From Morinoia aosen (taxonomy: Eukaryota > Arthropoda > Malacostraca > Amphipoda > Talitridae): a stretch of DNA of 64,000 bases. Each line of letters opens with the position of its first letter. Positions within the stretch are counted from its first letter, which is position 1. The translations under genes and the position numbers were made by a program. The DNA is taken from the NCBI GenBank assembly GCA_030386875.1, contig CM059574.1, positions 3,479,934 to 3,543,933 of the forward strand, written 5' to 3'. This document shows, one piece after another, positions 20,578 through 33,205 of this stretch. The notes under the pieces were generated by a model. The model was not told the DNA's origin. It was given only the letters and a program-made list of their open reading frames with translations, and ran no database searches.

Positions 20578-22156
20578 AATGGTATTAAAATAACATCTGT
20601 TGCTATTTTGAATAACTTCTAAGGTTTTTAATGAAATGAACTATTCTTCATGAACTGATTTCGAAATTTTTCAAAACCAAATGGATATATGGAAAATATA
20701 AACTATTTAAACGTATGATCAAAAAAATTTGAGAACTTTTTCTAATTTATGTCCTGCAATTCTGAAATTACATCCTGCTAACCAGATGAAATGTCAAACG
20801 TATCAATGCATGTAAAGGCGATCTTTTTTGTAGGCTTCAGGAATTTGGTCTCGATGATAATGCAAACTCAGGTGAGAGCGTTACACACGAACGCAGTTTT
20901 AAGCGTATTAACATATAGAAGTGGGTCATTTAGGATAAGTTAGTGGAGGTTTTTGCCTCTTGAGCAAATGAAATTTTTGGGAATGAAAAATTAGAATTTC
21001 TCGAAATACTTCAGTGCAAAAGTGTGGTGAAATAGAATAAATTAGGTATTTATATTTGGAAAAATCACATCAAACTTTATTTTTAGGCTAAATTCCGTGA
21101 AGCTATAACATTTTAAAGAAGGGTAAACATTCTGCGGGGCTACAAACATTGGAATGTGTAGTGTGTCGTATCGGCGAGGGTCGGCTCTTTGGGCAGCGCT
21201 CTCAAGTGCTTGAAACGGGATGTCATAAATCAAAGTCACTCGGCGGTTGGCGCTTCGTCCAAACTTCTACGGTTCAGGCGTCCACAAAACAAACAGACAA
21301 TCTTGAACATAAAACACATACAGGCAACACAACACAAGTCACACACACAACACACGGGTAGGCGTGAGCGAGCCCACTTCAAACAAGCGAGGGTTAGCTT
21401 CGAGGAGGTAGGGGCTGGCTCATGGGGTGACAGCGGCTGCTCTACCAATGAGAATCAAGAAGTAGAGTAGGCAAGGAGGTGTGTCAGATAACGCACCAAT
21501 TAGAAGCGGAATCGTCAGGGACAAGAAAAAACTTCACCAATCAAAGAGGAGGACGGACTTGGAGACGGCGAGGGACGGAGATGAATCGGGAATATTCGAG
21601 AAGGAAACAAGCGGAAGGCTAATTAGGGAGGATTTTCACTTGGTTACACGACGAGAGACGGTCTTTTTGGTGCACGTTTCGGGGATCCGGCCGCCGCCGA
21701 GATCCCCATTGGATCTGCTACTCGAGAAGAAACATCGCGAAAGTGCCCCCGATAGAGTGCTCCTTCGAGCCTCCAAAAGTTAGCAACGGACCCAGCAGAC
21801 ACTGAAGTACCACCGGCATCAAATTCCGCTTAATACGCAACAACGTCGCGGATAACCGGCACGTATAAAAATGTGTGTCTAATCGTCTCCTGAGAGAACA
21901 TAAATATGTCAGTTCTACGTCGTCTTCAAAACAGCATGAGTACTCCAACCTGCATTTTGAACTTGCACAGCTGGCAATCTTCAACAACGTCAAAATCGCA
22001 AATTACCAAGGGGTTGAGCTGTTCGGGCAATAACGCCGTGAACGCAACAAACGAGCGCTCTAGGCACCGCGTCTACGATGTGCTAGCAAGCCGGCCTACG
22101 CCTGCGATTAGAGCGGCCGCAAGCGAAGAAATTTTGCGAGCGCCCTTCAAGAGTTC
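20578..22156. other. Unassigned sequence
   Basis: Mixed composition. 20578-21100 is AT-rich and 21140-21780 is more GC-rich with an open 100-aa plus-strand frame (21481-21783) rich in charged residues that I do not recognise. It has no matching splice signals or motif. It may be an old repeat remnant, since the tandem array follows in the same stretch. Confidence 0.4.
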
Positions 22157-22380
22157 CACCTGCAACGCATCCCAGAAGAATTGAAAACTTGTGGCATCGA
22201 GTATTTTGACAACACCTACAACGCATCCCAGAAGAATTGAAAACTTGTGGCATCGAGTATTTTGACAACACCTGCAACGCATCCCAGAGGAATTGAAAAT
22301 TTGTGGCATAGAGTATTTTGAAAACACCTGCAACGCACCCCAGAGGAATTGAAAATTTGTGGCATCGAGTATTTTGAAAC
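22157..22380. repeat. Tandem array, four copies of a 56-bp unit
   Basis: Units start at 22157, 22213, 22269 and 22325, each beginning CACCTRCAACGCAYCCCAGA and ending GAGTATTTTGA. Copies 1 and 2 are almost identical, and copies 3 and 4 share GAGGAATTGAAAATTTG. Since 56 is not a multiple of three, the unit does not code for a repeat protein. Confidence 0.92.
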
Positions 22381-24580
22381 AGTGCTTTGAAGTGTATTAG
22401 TGGAAGTCAAAGTGGCACGCTGTACAGCGCAGTAAAGGCCGGTACGTTTGTCATCAATGTTCTGTGATAGGGGTTGCGCAGGGATTTCTATTACTTGTGC
22501 ATTCTTTTGTGAATTGTTGTCAGCGATGGAGTATTGGTAACTTGAATTCTCGGTAAGCATCACATTTATATCATGTCGTGTTTAAAGTTTTATGGAGGTA
22601 GAAATGTGCGTACCTTTCATTAACGCAGTTGTGCTCTCTCATGTCAATTCTGTCTAAATGCCTTGTGCATATACCCACGTGTTCATCTCAAAAATAAATG
22701 TGTTTTAATCTTTCAAAGTTTGTTATTCTTCCCATGCTTGTCAACTCGGTATTTGCGGAGTACACACCAATTAAACACTGTTAATTTCCTACCTTTCTGT
22801 CCAACTCTCAGACTGTGTACTTCATATCTTTATTTTTCTTTCTTTTGCTTTCGGGGGTTTCAATTCCCCCTGCGTTACGTGCTCTGACCGAGCTACGTTC
22901 CGTAACAAAAGTGTCTCACTAGTGTCGTGTTCACTTTCGGAGATCACATCGTTGCCATCCAATTTCCATGAGGCAGTTCTTTTCTGGTATTTATCATCGT
23001 CATTTTCCTATTGCTTTCGTTTCTCTCGGTTGAAGGTCGTGACAGAAGGTCACCATTATTTTATTTTAGTTGATAAAGATCAAATAGACTGAGACTTTTC
23101 AATGTCTTCTTTTGGAATCAATGTGAATATAATAAGCAAATCAATTAGGGCCTTACTAAGGTAAATGATAAATAGATAGAAACGCAATTTACTAGTAAAA
23201 TAGTGATGTCTTTCAATTAGTAATGGATGACACAATCAGATAGCAAGGTGACACAAGATGTATATAGCGTATTCAAGGAATCTAAAATGACAATAATGCT
23301 ATCAAATCTCAGAAATTACTTTAACTCCAATCCATCAGATATAGACGCGTTTTCAGGAATTCGCCTAATGATTTTAAATTAAGCAGGCGAAGCCTTGTTA
23401 CTTGATCAGTCGATGAACATTGATTATTAATACATTGATAATTATGACACGTACATCTTATATGAGGTGAAGCCTCGACGCTGGATTAATTAGTAAAGAA
23501 ACAAAGATCGTCTAGTACATCAAGCGAAACGAACGCTAACATCAGTTATCCTACACGTGAAGCTTCCTGGACACTTGTGAGAATATGGATTAACATGTTG
23601 GAAAGATACTTAGCTGGATTACTTCAGACTGACGGTTGATAAGCCAAACACAACTTATGCGAACCGCCTCCCCCACTTGCCCGCAAGGGCAAGCGTGAGA
23701 ATCACACGTCTTACTCTCGTGACCGCGCCGTCTGTAATGCCGCTTGTCCTCACTAGCCTGGAGCAGCTTGCGCGACTCCGTCATGAGTGCGAACAAACAC
23801 GTTCTCTATCTCGAAGCTTTATGTTAATATATCATAGGAAATAGCAAGTGCTGTGAGATAATTAAAATGGATTAAGCTCCATAATTGATAAACAAGTAAT
23901 TTATGTAGAATGAATAAGATCTTAAGTCAACAAGGAAGGAGTTGAAATATACGAAGAGAAATGGAAGTATTTGGCAATGATGCCTGTATACGTGGCAGAC
24001 GTAGAGCAGAGGGCACGAAGTACGATGGTGGGTTTCGCAGAGGGTATGATGGCGCTCGCTGGTTGCCTTCAAATAATGCTTAGCGGTTGGTGAGGCTTGG
24101 GCTAGAATCGTAGAGTTCGGTAATGGTGCGCTTATTGATGAGAATATATATTCCGACGACGGACCTTTTGAGATGATGGTTGTTTGGCCAGACAGCTCCT
24201 CTCTTTAGCGTTTATTTGAACACGGCGTAGGGCAGTTATAGTAAAACTATAACACTAGAATCTCTAAAAAACATCCAATTTCTGCCACCGAAAGAAATTG
24301 GAATGCAGAACCTTCTTCAAAATGGAAATGCATAAAGCTCATTTTACACTGACGGTGGGGAGCGACTGTGTGGAGCTACGGTGAACTTGCTATAGCTCCT
24401 CCCACGAGAGGATTGAGCGTCAGTGCACATCGGCTTGCTTTTACACTGCCGCTCAACACGACGCTCCTTCCCCAGAGAGAGCAATCGTCAGTATTGCTCT
24501 TGCAATACGGACAGAATACTTGGCAGAACAATTTGCAGAATATATACAGAATAATTTGCAGAAATAAAACGCTAATACTC
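22381..24580. other. Unassigned intergenic or repeat-derived sequence
   Basis: There are only short frames, no motif I recognise, and scattered AT-rich stretches. A direct pair of 'TTTTACACTG' blocks at about 24341 and 24440 flanks a GC-richer 100 bp, which could be a small MITE remnant. Confidence 0.4.
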
Positions 24581-26048
24581 TTAAGGGAACCATTTTGATG
24601 AACTGGTCAAATTTTGTTCTATTGGACGTACGTCTATAAAAATTTGCAGACTACTAGATCTCCACATTTTTAACAACTTTTGTTCATGAAAAATTTTTCA
24701 TAAGGCCATAGAAAATTAATTATTTAAAAAAAATTATATATATACACATATTATTCATTATAACTTCGAAATTTACAAAGCTAGAGCAATGCGGTTTGTT
24801 GCATATGAAAGTCAAACGTATGCTCTATCTAAATAACAAGCGGATTTTTTAATTTATTTCATTCGGAATTTATATGAATTTTTATTTCTAAGGGTCAGGG
24901 CAAAAGTTATACTCATAGGGTAAAAAAGTCTACGAAAAGCTTTACAGAAAAAAATTTGAAAATCCGCTTGTTAATTAGATAGATCACACGTGTCACTTTC
25001 AAATGGAACAAACCGCATTGCTCTGGCTTTGTAAACTTCGGAATTATAATGACAAACGTCTTGAAAACTTACTTGTTTTATAAGACCTATTTTTAAGAAA
25101 AAAAAAGCTTCACCTCCTACAGTTCTTAAGCTACAGTGATGATTTTGGTATCATTGGATGCAGAAAAACAAGGGCTTTACAATGTATTAGGAAGTTTTTT
25201 AGAATTCATTCTTGTTTCAGAGTTATGACGTCATAAATTTGAATTTTCCTGAGAATATTTTGATTTTTTTTTAATTTTTATATTGGAAATTTGAGGAAAA
25301 GCATTCAAGTTTTTGGAATGTCCACGTTATTCTGCATCCAATGATACCAAAACCATTACTGTAGCTCAAAAACTATCAGAGAAGAAGCATTTAGAACCCC
25401 CCCCCCCCCCCCCCAAAATGTCGTTTTCTATGATTTCCCATTTTCTTTCCAAGAAAATCGCATTTTTTCATAAATGATAAATGATTCTAAATTGCATTAT
25501 AATCAGCATACCAAATTTCATTTCTCTAAGTTCAATAACAAAAAAAATATTCCGATGGGGGATGCTTACCTTGAGGAATATGAATGATGAAATATATATA
25601 AAAAATGAAATAAAATTGAAAATTTGAAATTTTTTTTTTCGAATGTCCACGTTATTCTGCATTCAATGATACCAAAATCATTACTGTAGCTCAAAAACTG
25701 TAGGAGAAAAAACATTTAGAAAACCACCCCCAAAATGTCGTTTTCTCTGATTTCCCATTTTCTTTTCAAGAAAATCGCATTTTGTCATTAATGCTAAATG
25801 ATTTTAAATTGCATTTCCTATCAGTATACCAAATTTCATTGCTCTAGGTTCAAAAATGAAAAAAAGGTCCGTAAGGGGGATGCTCTCCCCCTGCCGGGGG
25901 GGGGACGCTAGCTCTGGGATACGTTCCTGAAATTTTTACAGACATTCGGGGACATATCTCAAACTCATTTAAAGCAATGAAAAAAAAATCGGTAGAATCG
26001 ACTTTTGGACTGCAGATGCCCCAAATGTCATCCAAATGGTTCCCTTAA
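24581..26048. mobile_element. TTAA-flanked non-autonomous DNA element with inverted termini
   Basis: The left end is TTAA followed by GGGAACCATTTTGATGA. The right end is TCATCCAAATGGTTCCC followed by TTAA (26045-26048). That is a 17-bp terminal inverted repeat with one mismatch and a TTAA target site, as in piggyBac or Kolobok superfamilies. The 1.47-kb AT-rich body has inverted internal blocks ('GCGGTTTGTTGCATATGAAA' near 24790 against its reverse near 25010) and a block 'TCCAATGATACCAAAA' seen at 25338, 25660 and, inverted, 25150. A C18 run lies at about 25398-25415. No transposase. Confidence 0.75.
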
Positions 26049-26496
26049 AAAAAACTTTAAGACTACCCAATTACCTTCAAAAACACTGTAAATGGCAAGA
26101 AAAAATAAATACCAATTACTAATTTGTAGGTGTACTTTTTTTACTTTTCCGTTCAGTTAAATAGTCGTCTAATGTCACCTGCCGAATGTTTTCCGTGTTA
26201 TGAAATACTTTTCTTGAGAGCAATGTACATTGTGCAGTTTAATTAAACTGTAATTAATTTTACGCTTACATACGAAGTGTATATTTCTTCGATATTCTAA
26301 TAGTGGGAGTTCTTATCCTGGCCTCTCAGTGTTTGAATTTTCATTTTAACCAAATTGAGATGCCAATTTTAATAAGAATTTTCTCTGGGCACTGTTTTTA
26401 TACTCTGCGAGCTTAACGTTCCATAAACCCGGATATTCTTTATATTTTTTGATAGGAGTTTTAATTTCTTCCTTGATACATAATATGTAAGCCATG

Positions 26497-26655
26497 CAGT
26501 GTTGGGCAGTTGCGCCGCAACAAGTTGCGGCCGCAATTGCGATCGCAACTTTTTCTGTTGCGGTTGCGCCGCAATAATTTTTGGAAAGTTGCGAATCTGT
26601 TGCGATCGCAACAATTTTCGACGTGTCAGGCCGCAACTCGCAACCGCAACATCCC
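26497..26655. repeat. hAT-like terminus with palindromic TTGCGNNCGCAA cluster
   Basis: It begins CAGTGTTGGGCAGTTGCGCC, which resembles hAT-superfamily ends. It is filled with short palindromes such as TTGCGGCCGCAA and TTGCGATCGCAA (26512-26650). I could not find the matching right end with an 8-bp duplication, so it is a fragment or a decayed MITE. Confidence 0.5.
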
Positions 26656-27417
26656 GATGGTAATTCAATTTGTAAAATAACTTCAATCAAATTTGATACG
26701 CGTTTCATACTCGTTTGAAGCTAAACCGTACATGGTAAAACCCGTCTGGCAATCGTTCATTATTAGCATTAAGGCCCCCTCACACGCGCAAATATATCTG
26801 CAGACATATCTGAACTGGCGCTGAATTCGTGCGTTTGTACGCTCATTTCAGGTTGGCACAGACTGAATGAGGCAGATGCGCGATGCTTGATAATTTCGGA
26901 GCGACCGGCTGCAAACCACGGTATACAGAAGACAAGTAAGTCCACTTCAAAGAGGACAGCTGTTCGAAACCGTTAGACAAGGAGACGTTTGAGCTGATAC
27001 GTCACCAACCCCATACCACTCGATTCATACCACACTCGCGGCAGCGATGCACTGGCTGCCGAACGTATGATTGCACCATGGGAGGAACTGCCGGATTTCC
27101 GCACATACGTATTGAAATTTTTTTAAATAATCTGGAAACTGTGATACTGAAAAACTTTGATAACCTTGTTTGCAACGCAATAGAGACGTAATAATTAAAA
27201 TTCGTATGCATACTGAGCAAAAGCTTCATATTTATCAATACAAAGCTCCGTTTGCGACTTGCATACTCATGTAATTCTCAAATTCTAATTTTTCTTTTCG
27301 AGTGTTAAATGAAAGTCCTCATAATGTTACTTTATATTTCAGAAATAAACACAGAGTTCATCGTTTGTCAACGTAAATAAACCACAGGATGAAATTACTC
27401 TGGCAAACAATGCTTTC
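26656..27417. other. Unassigned sequence
   Basis: Contains 'GGCCCCCTCACACGCGCAAA' at about 26772, which looks like a MITE end, but no partner was found. The rest is without a recognised feature up to the start of the inverted duplication. Confidence 0.4.
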
Positions 27418-28042
27418 CGCTTCAAGAGTCTTCTATTCTTTTAGAATACTTGTTGAACGATACACATAGGAAGCAGGTTTAATTATTTTACAATTTTCAT
27501 CATCTTTAATGGACATTTACTCTAGACTATATATATATATTAGAGGCCTCGTATAAATTTAAATTATAAAAATAGGCTCCCGAAGTACAAATCTTCCGTA
27601 CAAATCTTTCTCTAGCCCCTTTTCCATATTCTGCTGTGCTCTTTTACTCTTACCTACCGATTTGTTCAGACGATTTTTGAGTAATCACCGCTACGTCATA
27701 TTGCGTTATAAAGAGTGTGTTATCAAGATTAGTTAATTTTCGAATTGCTCTGTATCCATGATCGACGTGTTAATAGTTGAAAATTTGAATAACTAGCATC
27801 GTTGAACTAAAAGTGTACCTCTTTGAGTAACCACAAGAATATTGGCAATATTGCTGTACTCATTCCAGCGGCTGCACCCTTCCCAGTGAAAATCCCTCAA
27901 TAAAGTAAAACGTGCAGTTAGCCTAGTTTTACTACATGGCAGAGGTAACCTTACATACATATTTATTCGATGAATATTTTATTATAGCAATTAAATATTA
28001 AACACTACGCACTTTAATTATTGAATATATATATATATATAT

Positions 28043-28332
28043 AGGTTAGGTTAACATCGGCATCTTTGGGATGCTTTATTTCCAATCAAGCCTGATACAT
28101 ATGATCTTAGCATTGGTTTTTCAAATGTCTTATAACTAACCCTATATATAGGACACCATGACGGTTCCCCCGTAAAGCCGGTACCCATTTCCGACACCTG
28201 GGTTGAGTGGGGTATTGTGCTTGAGCTTTCCCTTATACCCAACGGGGAAAATCTCCGCGCCAGCGCCGGGATACGAACCCGCGACTCCAACATACGAGAC
28301 CGATCCCTTAACGACTGTACCACGGAGAGCAC
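28043..28332 (-). mobile_element. tRNA-derived SINE in a TA microsatellite
   Basis: The minus strand starts GTGCTCTCCGTGGTACAG and has a B-box-like GGTTCGTATCC (reverse complement of 28269-28279). The ending is a GGTTAGGTTAACATCGGCAT-type body written inverted on the plus strand. It is present only in the left arm: in the right arm the TA run at about 45525-45550 is uninterrupted. It therefore inserted after the duplication. A second copy is at 48446-48740. Confidence 0.8.
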
Positions 28333-30422
28333 ATCCGTATATGTCTATATAAAGACATAGACGGCGCACATCCTATAATATGCAACTTGCTCCGGTTAAT
28401 TATGATGCAAATGAATAATAATAATAATAATAATAATAAACTCAGTTAACGACAACTTCGGTCATAGATCTCTAGTCGTCGCTTTGGGCATTTCTACCAA
28501 AGTTGCTCTGCTGTTGTAAGGTGGTACGCTGAGGTCATTAGTGCTTTCCATCTTTCTCTCCGCTATCTATACAGATTACTCAATTACGTCATTGCTCGCA
28601 TATTCCATCTTACTCAGTTAAGTGCGAAATCATTCAATACAATACACTTTTCCCCAAAACAACAAACCTCATGTCCGACTTCAACAATAGCTGGCATAAC
28701 ACATGAAGTATGCCCTCTTTCGTCTGGCCACAACACTTCTCCAGAACTTCACCCCCATTCGTTACACAGCGATATAGCATTACATAAATGTCGATAACTA
28801 CCGTTTAGCATGAGCGACCAGAAATAGAGCCGTCATGGACATTCTAACACTTATCACAACATTTGCTTCTTTTTACCCGTCATCATAAGGATTCAATCAC
28901 CATATGAACAAAGATTGAGGCCAATATAGCTGAAACTCGTAATTTTTACCTGAAGAACCAGGGTTCATGGATGCAAGGGAACAATAAATGTGTAAGGATT
29001 GAAGCTAAAACCCCAAAGTTGGGGTTCCAGCTCCCACCCTCACTTTGGCCGAGCGTCTTACCCGCGCTGAAACCCTTTCTGTACTCATCGTTGAGTAAAG
29101 GAGCGCAGTACGCTGGGCAATTTTGGTTCTAAACTGTGCCGCAGAACATAACAACTGCTACAAGCCTCTAGAACTTAGACCAACCGTAATACGAACATTA
29201 AAACACAACCTCGCCTCGCTTGAACTGAGTGGGTCCACTCAGATTTAACATCATATATTCCCGAATACATTCACTTCTTTAACAAATTCCAGTACTTTAT
29301 GAATAAGTCCCCCATCAGATAACAAGTTGGCCACACTTATGTTTCCTCCTGTCACCGCTTAGAAATTACAAATCTCATTTCCTTTCCTGTTGGATATAAC
29401 AAATTATAAGACTTCAGCTATAACCAGACGCTTGAAATGTAAAATACACATTATGATCACTAAATATAAAAGAATTTTATACTACGCCACTCTCTTTCAG
29501 CAAATTCACATCAGTATTCACAATTCAATAATTTGCACTTCAGAAACTTGAGAATTTAAGCCAAGAGCGTGTTTTGGTTTCATATGAGCAAATAAAAAAG
29601 TTTTAAATGCGAAAGAATGATGTTCCATCCTGATACAGAACATTAGACGAAGACAAAACGTACCTGTTTTACTGCCCTCATGTCCTGTGACAATGATGAT
29701 CTTAATGCTCAAATATCTGAAGTGAGAATTAACTCAACAGGGAGCAAGTGGTTCTCGGACATGACAATTAGTTAGGATGTAAAATTTAACATCCTCACCC
29801 AATCTTCTTGCGCAATTTAATGGAGCCTTGCCTAAACATTCGTCGCATGAGGAACGAGAAATGCCGTGAAACATCTCCATCATATATGTACTACGGTAGG
29901 CTAGCAATGAGGTTGTTCCATTCAACTGTGATGGAGGAAAACGAACCCTGCGAACAACAGATACTAAAGGTGGAAATCTCAACGAAATTTCTCACAGTTC
30001 TATAATTCTTGAGGTCAAGTATAGCTAACCTAAGACTTTAAATCAAACTTGCAATCTATCCATCTCGACACATTTGTGTCTAACACATGGTACTACAAAA
30101 GAAAAAACTCACGCATTGCAACCGCCATAGCAAATTAGTCGTCCAATGACGGGCAACAAGAAACACAACTGAAGTTCGATCAGGGTTACATTCTCGTGTA
30201 TGCCAACAACATACCCCTAGGCAGGAGGCAGTGAAAGAGAAGCTAAATATTTAAGGCTACTTTGGGGTTAGTTTTTCAGTTGCTGAGCCATCTTAACAGC
30301 GGCGGCTTTGCTGCGCCCTCACGTCCCAGATGTACACGCGGGCTATGGTGACCTCGGTGGTGGTGCACTGCGTACTGAGGCGGGCAAGATTGATTGGCTT
30401 TAAGTTAGTTTAAGCGGGCGTT

Positions 30423-30640
30423 GCTATAGCGTGAGGCCTACAACACTACAGCATGAGATCTAACTGTAGCTAGTGCTATAGCGTGAGGTCTACCTCTAGC
30501 TAATCCTATAGCGTGAGATTAGGTTAGGTTACTAATGGATATTACCAATTGTCATACATTTGATTTAGCTAAAAACAATTAGTACATCTCAAACTGTACC
30601 TGGATAGGCGATATATGGCAATAGACCTCACGCTATAGTA
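30423..30640. repeat. Short inverted-repeat element with CTATAGCGTGAGG termini (left arm)
   Basis: GCTATAGCGTGAGGCCTA at the left end and TAGACCTCACGCTATAG at the right end form terminal inverted repeats. Two further GCTATAGCGTGAG motifs lie inside near 30478 and 30510. The right-arm copy is at 43205-43423. No coding capacity. Confidence 0.7.
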
Positions 30641-33104
30641 GCTCCGTTCGAGCCTCTCTAATCACAACAAAATGTTTCAAAGAGAGGAAGGATGAAGGAA
30701 CCATGTAGTATGAAGTTGCACGGAAACTAGCGTACGTTCCCACACAAGGTCCCTATGGCTTAGAAGCTTTGAGCTAAGAAAGAATACATAACTCAAAACA
30801 GGACAGCAGTAAACAGAGAACGATGATCTATTACCAAAAATAATTAGTTTTATTTCAATACAAAGAAAGCCTATCTTTCATCACGGGACCTCACATTTCT
30901 GAGGCGGGGAAAGACAATTCAGTCCCACAATTGAAATTATTCTACAAGCTTGAGAACAGAAGCTGCACCCAGAGCTAAGTTTGAATGAAGAAAACGATCA
31001 ATTCAACACTTGTAAAGACATGAGCAAAAAATCTCGGTACGAAACTTTCTTGAAATGGTTTTCTGAAGAGGGATAAATTTTCTCAACTTTCCAGATGATC
31101 TTTGTTTTGATTGAGACCTTAGGTTTTTGTTGGGGAGCATACATCTTACAAGGGTTACGGTATCTGAAATAATTGATCTCCAATCACTAATTTCATTTCA
31201 TCATTAGAGAACTGCAGACTCCATTCAGTGGCTACTGAGAAGTGACATTCGAGTAGATGATTACGTACTGCCAAAAACATCATATGTTTCGGGCCGTACC
31301 TAATCTCCTATTCGAATGTAAATTCTCGGGAACTGCTGAATAGAGTCTGCAGCTCTCTAATGATGAAATAAAAGATTAGGTATTGCCAAAAACACATATC
31401 GAGATAAGCACGTCGTGAAAACGCAAGAAAACAGTAGTACTCCTAATTGTGCCAGTAACGGGCGATTTCACCAAATTTTTACAGTATTCTTTTTTTGATA
31501 GAGTATTTTAGAACATAAAGAATATAGATACTTTTTTTCAACATTCTATAGAACTTAGAAAATGCATTTATGAAGCCACGTGAAAATCTACTAAACCTCA
31601 CCTAAGAAAATCAAGGTCCGAAACGACCTGGGTGAGCTTCGTGTTTGCGTTGCTGAGGTTCTTGTTGAGCAGCACCTCTGCTGACTCCAGGTCATACTCT
31701 AGCATCACATTCGCCTGCACACACGAGTCATCACTGTATTATTTAGGTTAAAACCATGGATTAAGTTCAATTAATAAGTTTTCTACAATTAACCAAGAGA
31801 TACATAGATCAGTAACAAAGCATCAAAGCAGAGGAATTTTGCTGTAGCAGTTTGAACTAAAACATTGAAAAAATGCAGAAAGTCAATGTCTATGTTGGTA
31901 AACTTCGATCTATCAATGGAATTGGAAGAGATGCAAAAATTTACTTTCAAGAACTGAACTGATGAAATGAAGTAAGCAATCACACATAACGAATTACTTG
32001 GTTAGTACACTGGGTTCTCCAAAAGACCGGAAAAGAGAACACAACCAAATAAGCACTGATGCACAGATCTTACAGTATTGCAGTAACACTCGTTATCTGC
32101 AAAAAACACTCATAGATGTAATTATTGTAGCTGAAATTGCAGTTTCCTTCAAGAAAAGGGGATAGACATAGTAATTCAAGAAGTTTCATACATTGATAAG
32201 AAGAGGCACTTATGCATATGTACCTTGAGAAGAGCTTTAAAATTGCTCATACTACTGAAGAGCGATCAGTCATTCTGCTTAGATATTTTAAGCTTTCACA
32301 AAAAGGGGTAAAACCGCCAGCAAAATATACACAATAATTATGTACACTTGTATGATTAGATAACATGAAAAATTAGACATCAGTGAACAAAAAAAAATTG
32401 CCTATGACATAACAAAAAATTTTCTACATCAACCAAAGGAATACCTACCTAATCTTCAGCTTGGATCCTCACATCTCACCCCTGGCAGTACTAATTCCTA
32501 TAGATGCTAAAGTTGTACTTCCATGAGAGGGCGCACTGGTTATATTGATCTAACTATGGCACAGATACACCCAAAATTAAGGCACATGCTGCGTCAAGAT
32601 ATTAAATACAAATTATTATACAAATACAAAATATATTGAACACAAATATACAATAAATACAAATACAAATGAAAACAAATTTCTCCCTTCCCAAATATAA
32701 TGTCATTGAAAGAAACAACGTTATTAAAATTTTTCACATTTTCTTAACTTCTCATAATTTATTACAGCAGTTGAACTTAGTCCAGTTTCACTAACCCCAA
32801 GCCATAAGCAGACTTTGTTGGAAGGAGTAATGGTACCTTTACCATAGACTTAGTCAGAGAGCAGGAATTGAGTTTCCAGATTGTCCGTGCTGTCTCGTCG
32901 AGCCTTCATTTCTTCTATGATCTGCAGGCAGCTTTTAATGTCTGGCACCTGGTGCTTCAGTCTGCACCAATAAATAATGGATGAGTGAATATTTCTGCAG
33001 ATATGTCAAAATTATTCACTTCATGGAACATAAATTCTAAACATTTTTTGGCAAATAGTGTTAGAAAAATTAAAATAATGCACATTTGATTTTATTCCAT
33101 GAAG

Positions 33105-33205
33105 AATAATAATGACGGCATCTACGGATGCTTTATTTCCAAACGAGCCTGATACATATCACCTTGTACATTGGATTTTCAAATGCCTTATAACTAACGC
33201 CAGGA
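33105..33205 (+). repeat. Diverged SINE body fragment in the VBP1 intron
   Basis: GGCATCTACGGATGCTTTAT, then TTCCAAACGAGCCTGATACATAT (two overlapping pieces), match the non-tRNA part of the SINE at 28060-28140. The tRNA-like head is missing. A mirrored copy is at about 38530-38640, so it predates the duplication. Confidence 0.6.

Noticed and set aside
21481-21783. 100-aa frame, charged, as a gene
   Set aside because: No recognised family, no promoter or splice support, and it lies beside a tandem array and repeat remnants.
22073-22333. Repeat protein encoded across the 56-bp array
   Set aside because: The period is not a multiple of three, so repeats shift frame. The apparent repeat protein is a by-product of the tandem DNA.
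22157-22380. CRISPR-like array
   Set aside because: Units abut without spacers, and the genome is eukaryotic.
28200-28332. A true tRNA gene on the minus strand
   Set aside because: The B box is good, but the acceptor stem does not pair properly and the sequence continues into a repeated body seen again at 48446, so it is a SINE.
31789-31983. 64-aa frame conserved in both arms (also 41867-42067)
   Set aside because: It lies in a VBP1 intron. Its conservation is explained by the recent duplication; no protein-like motif or splice context.
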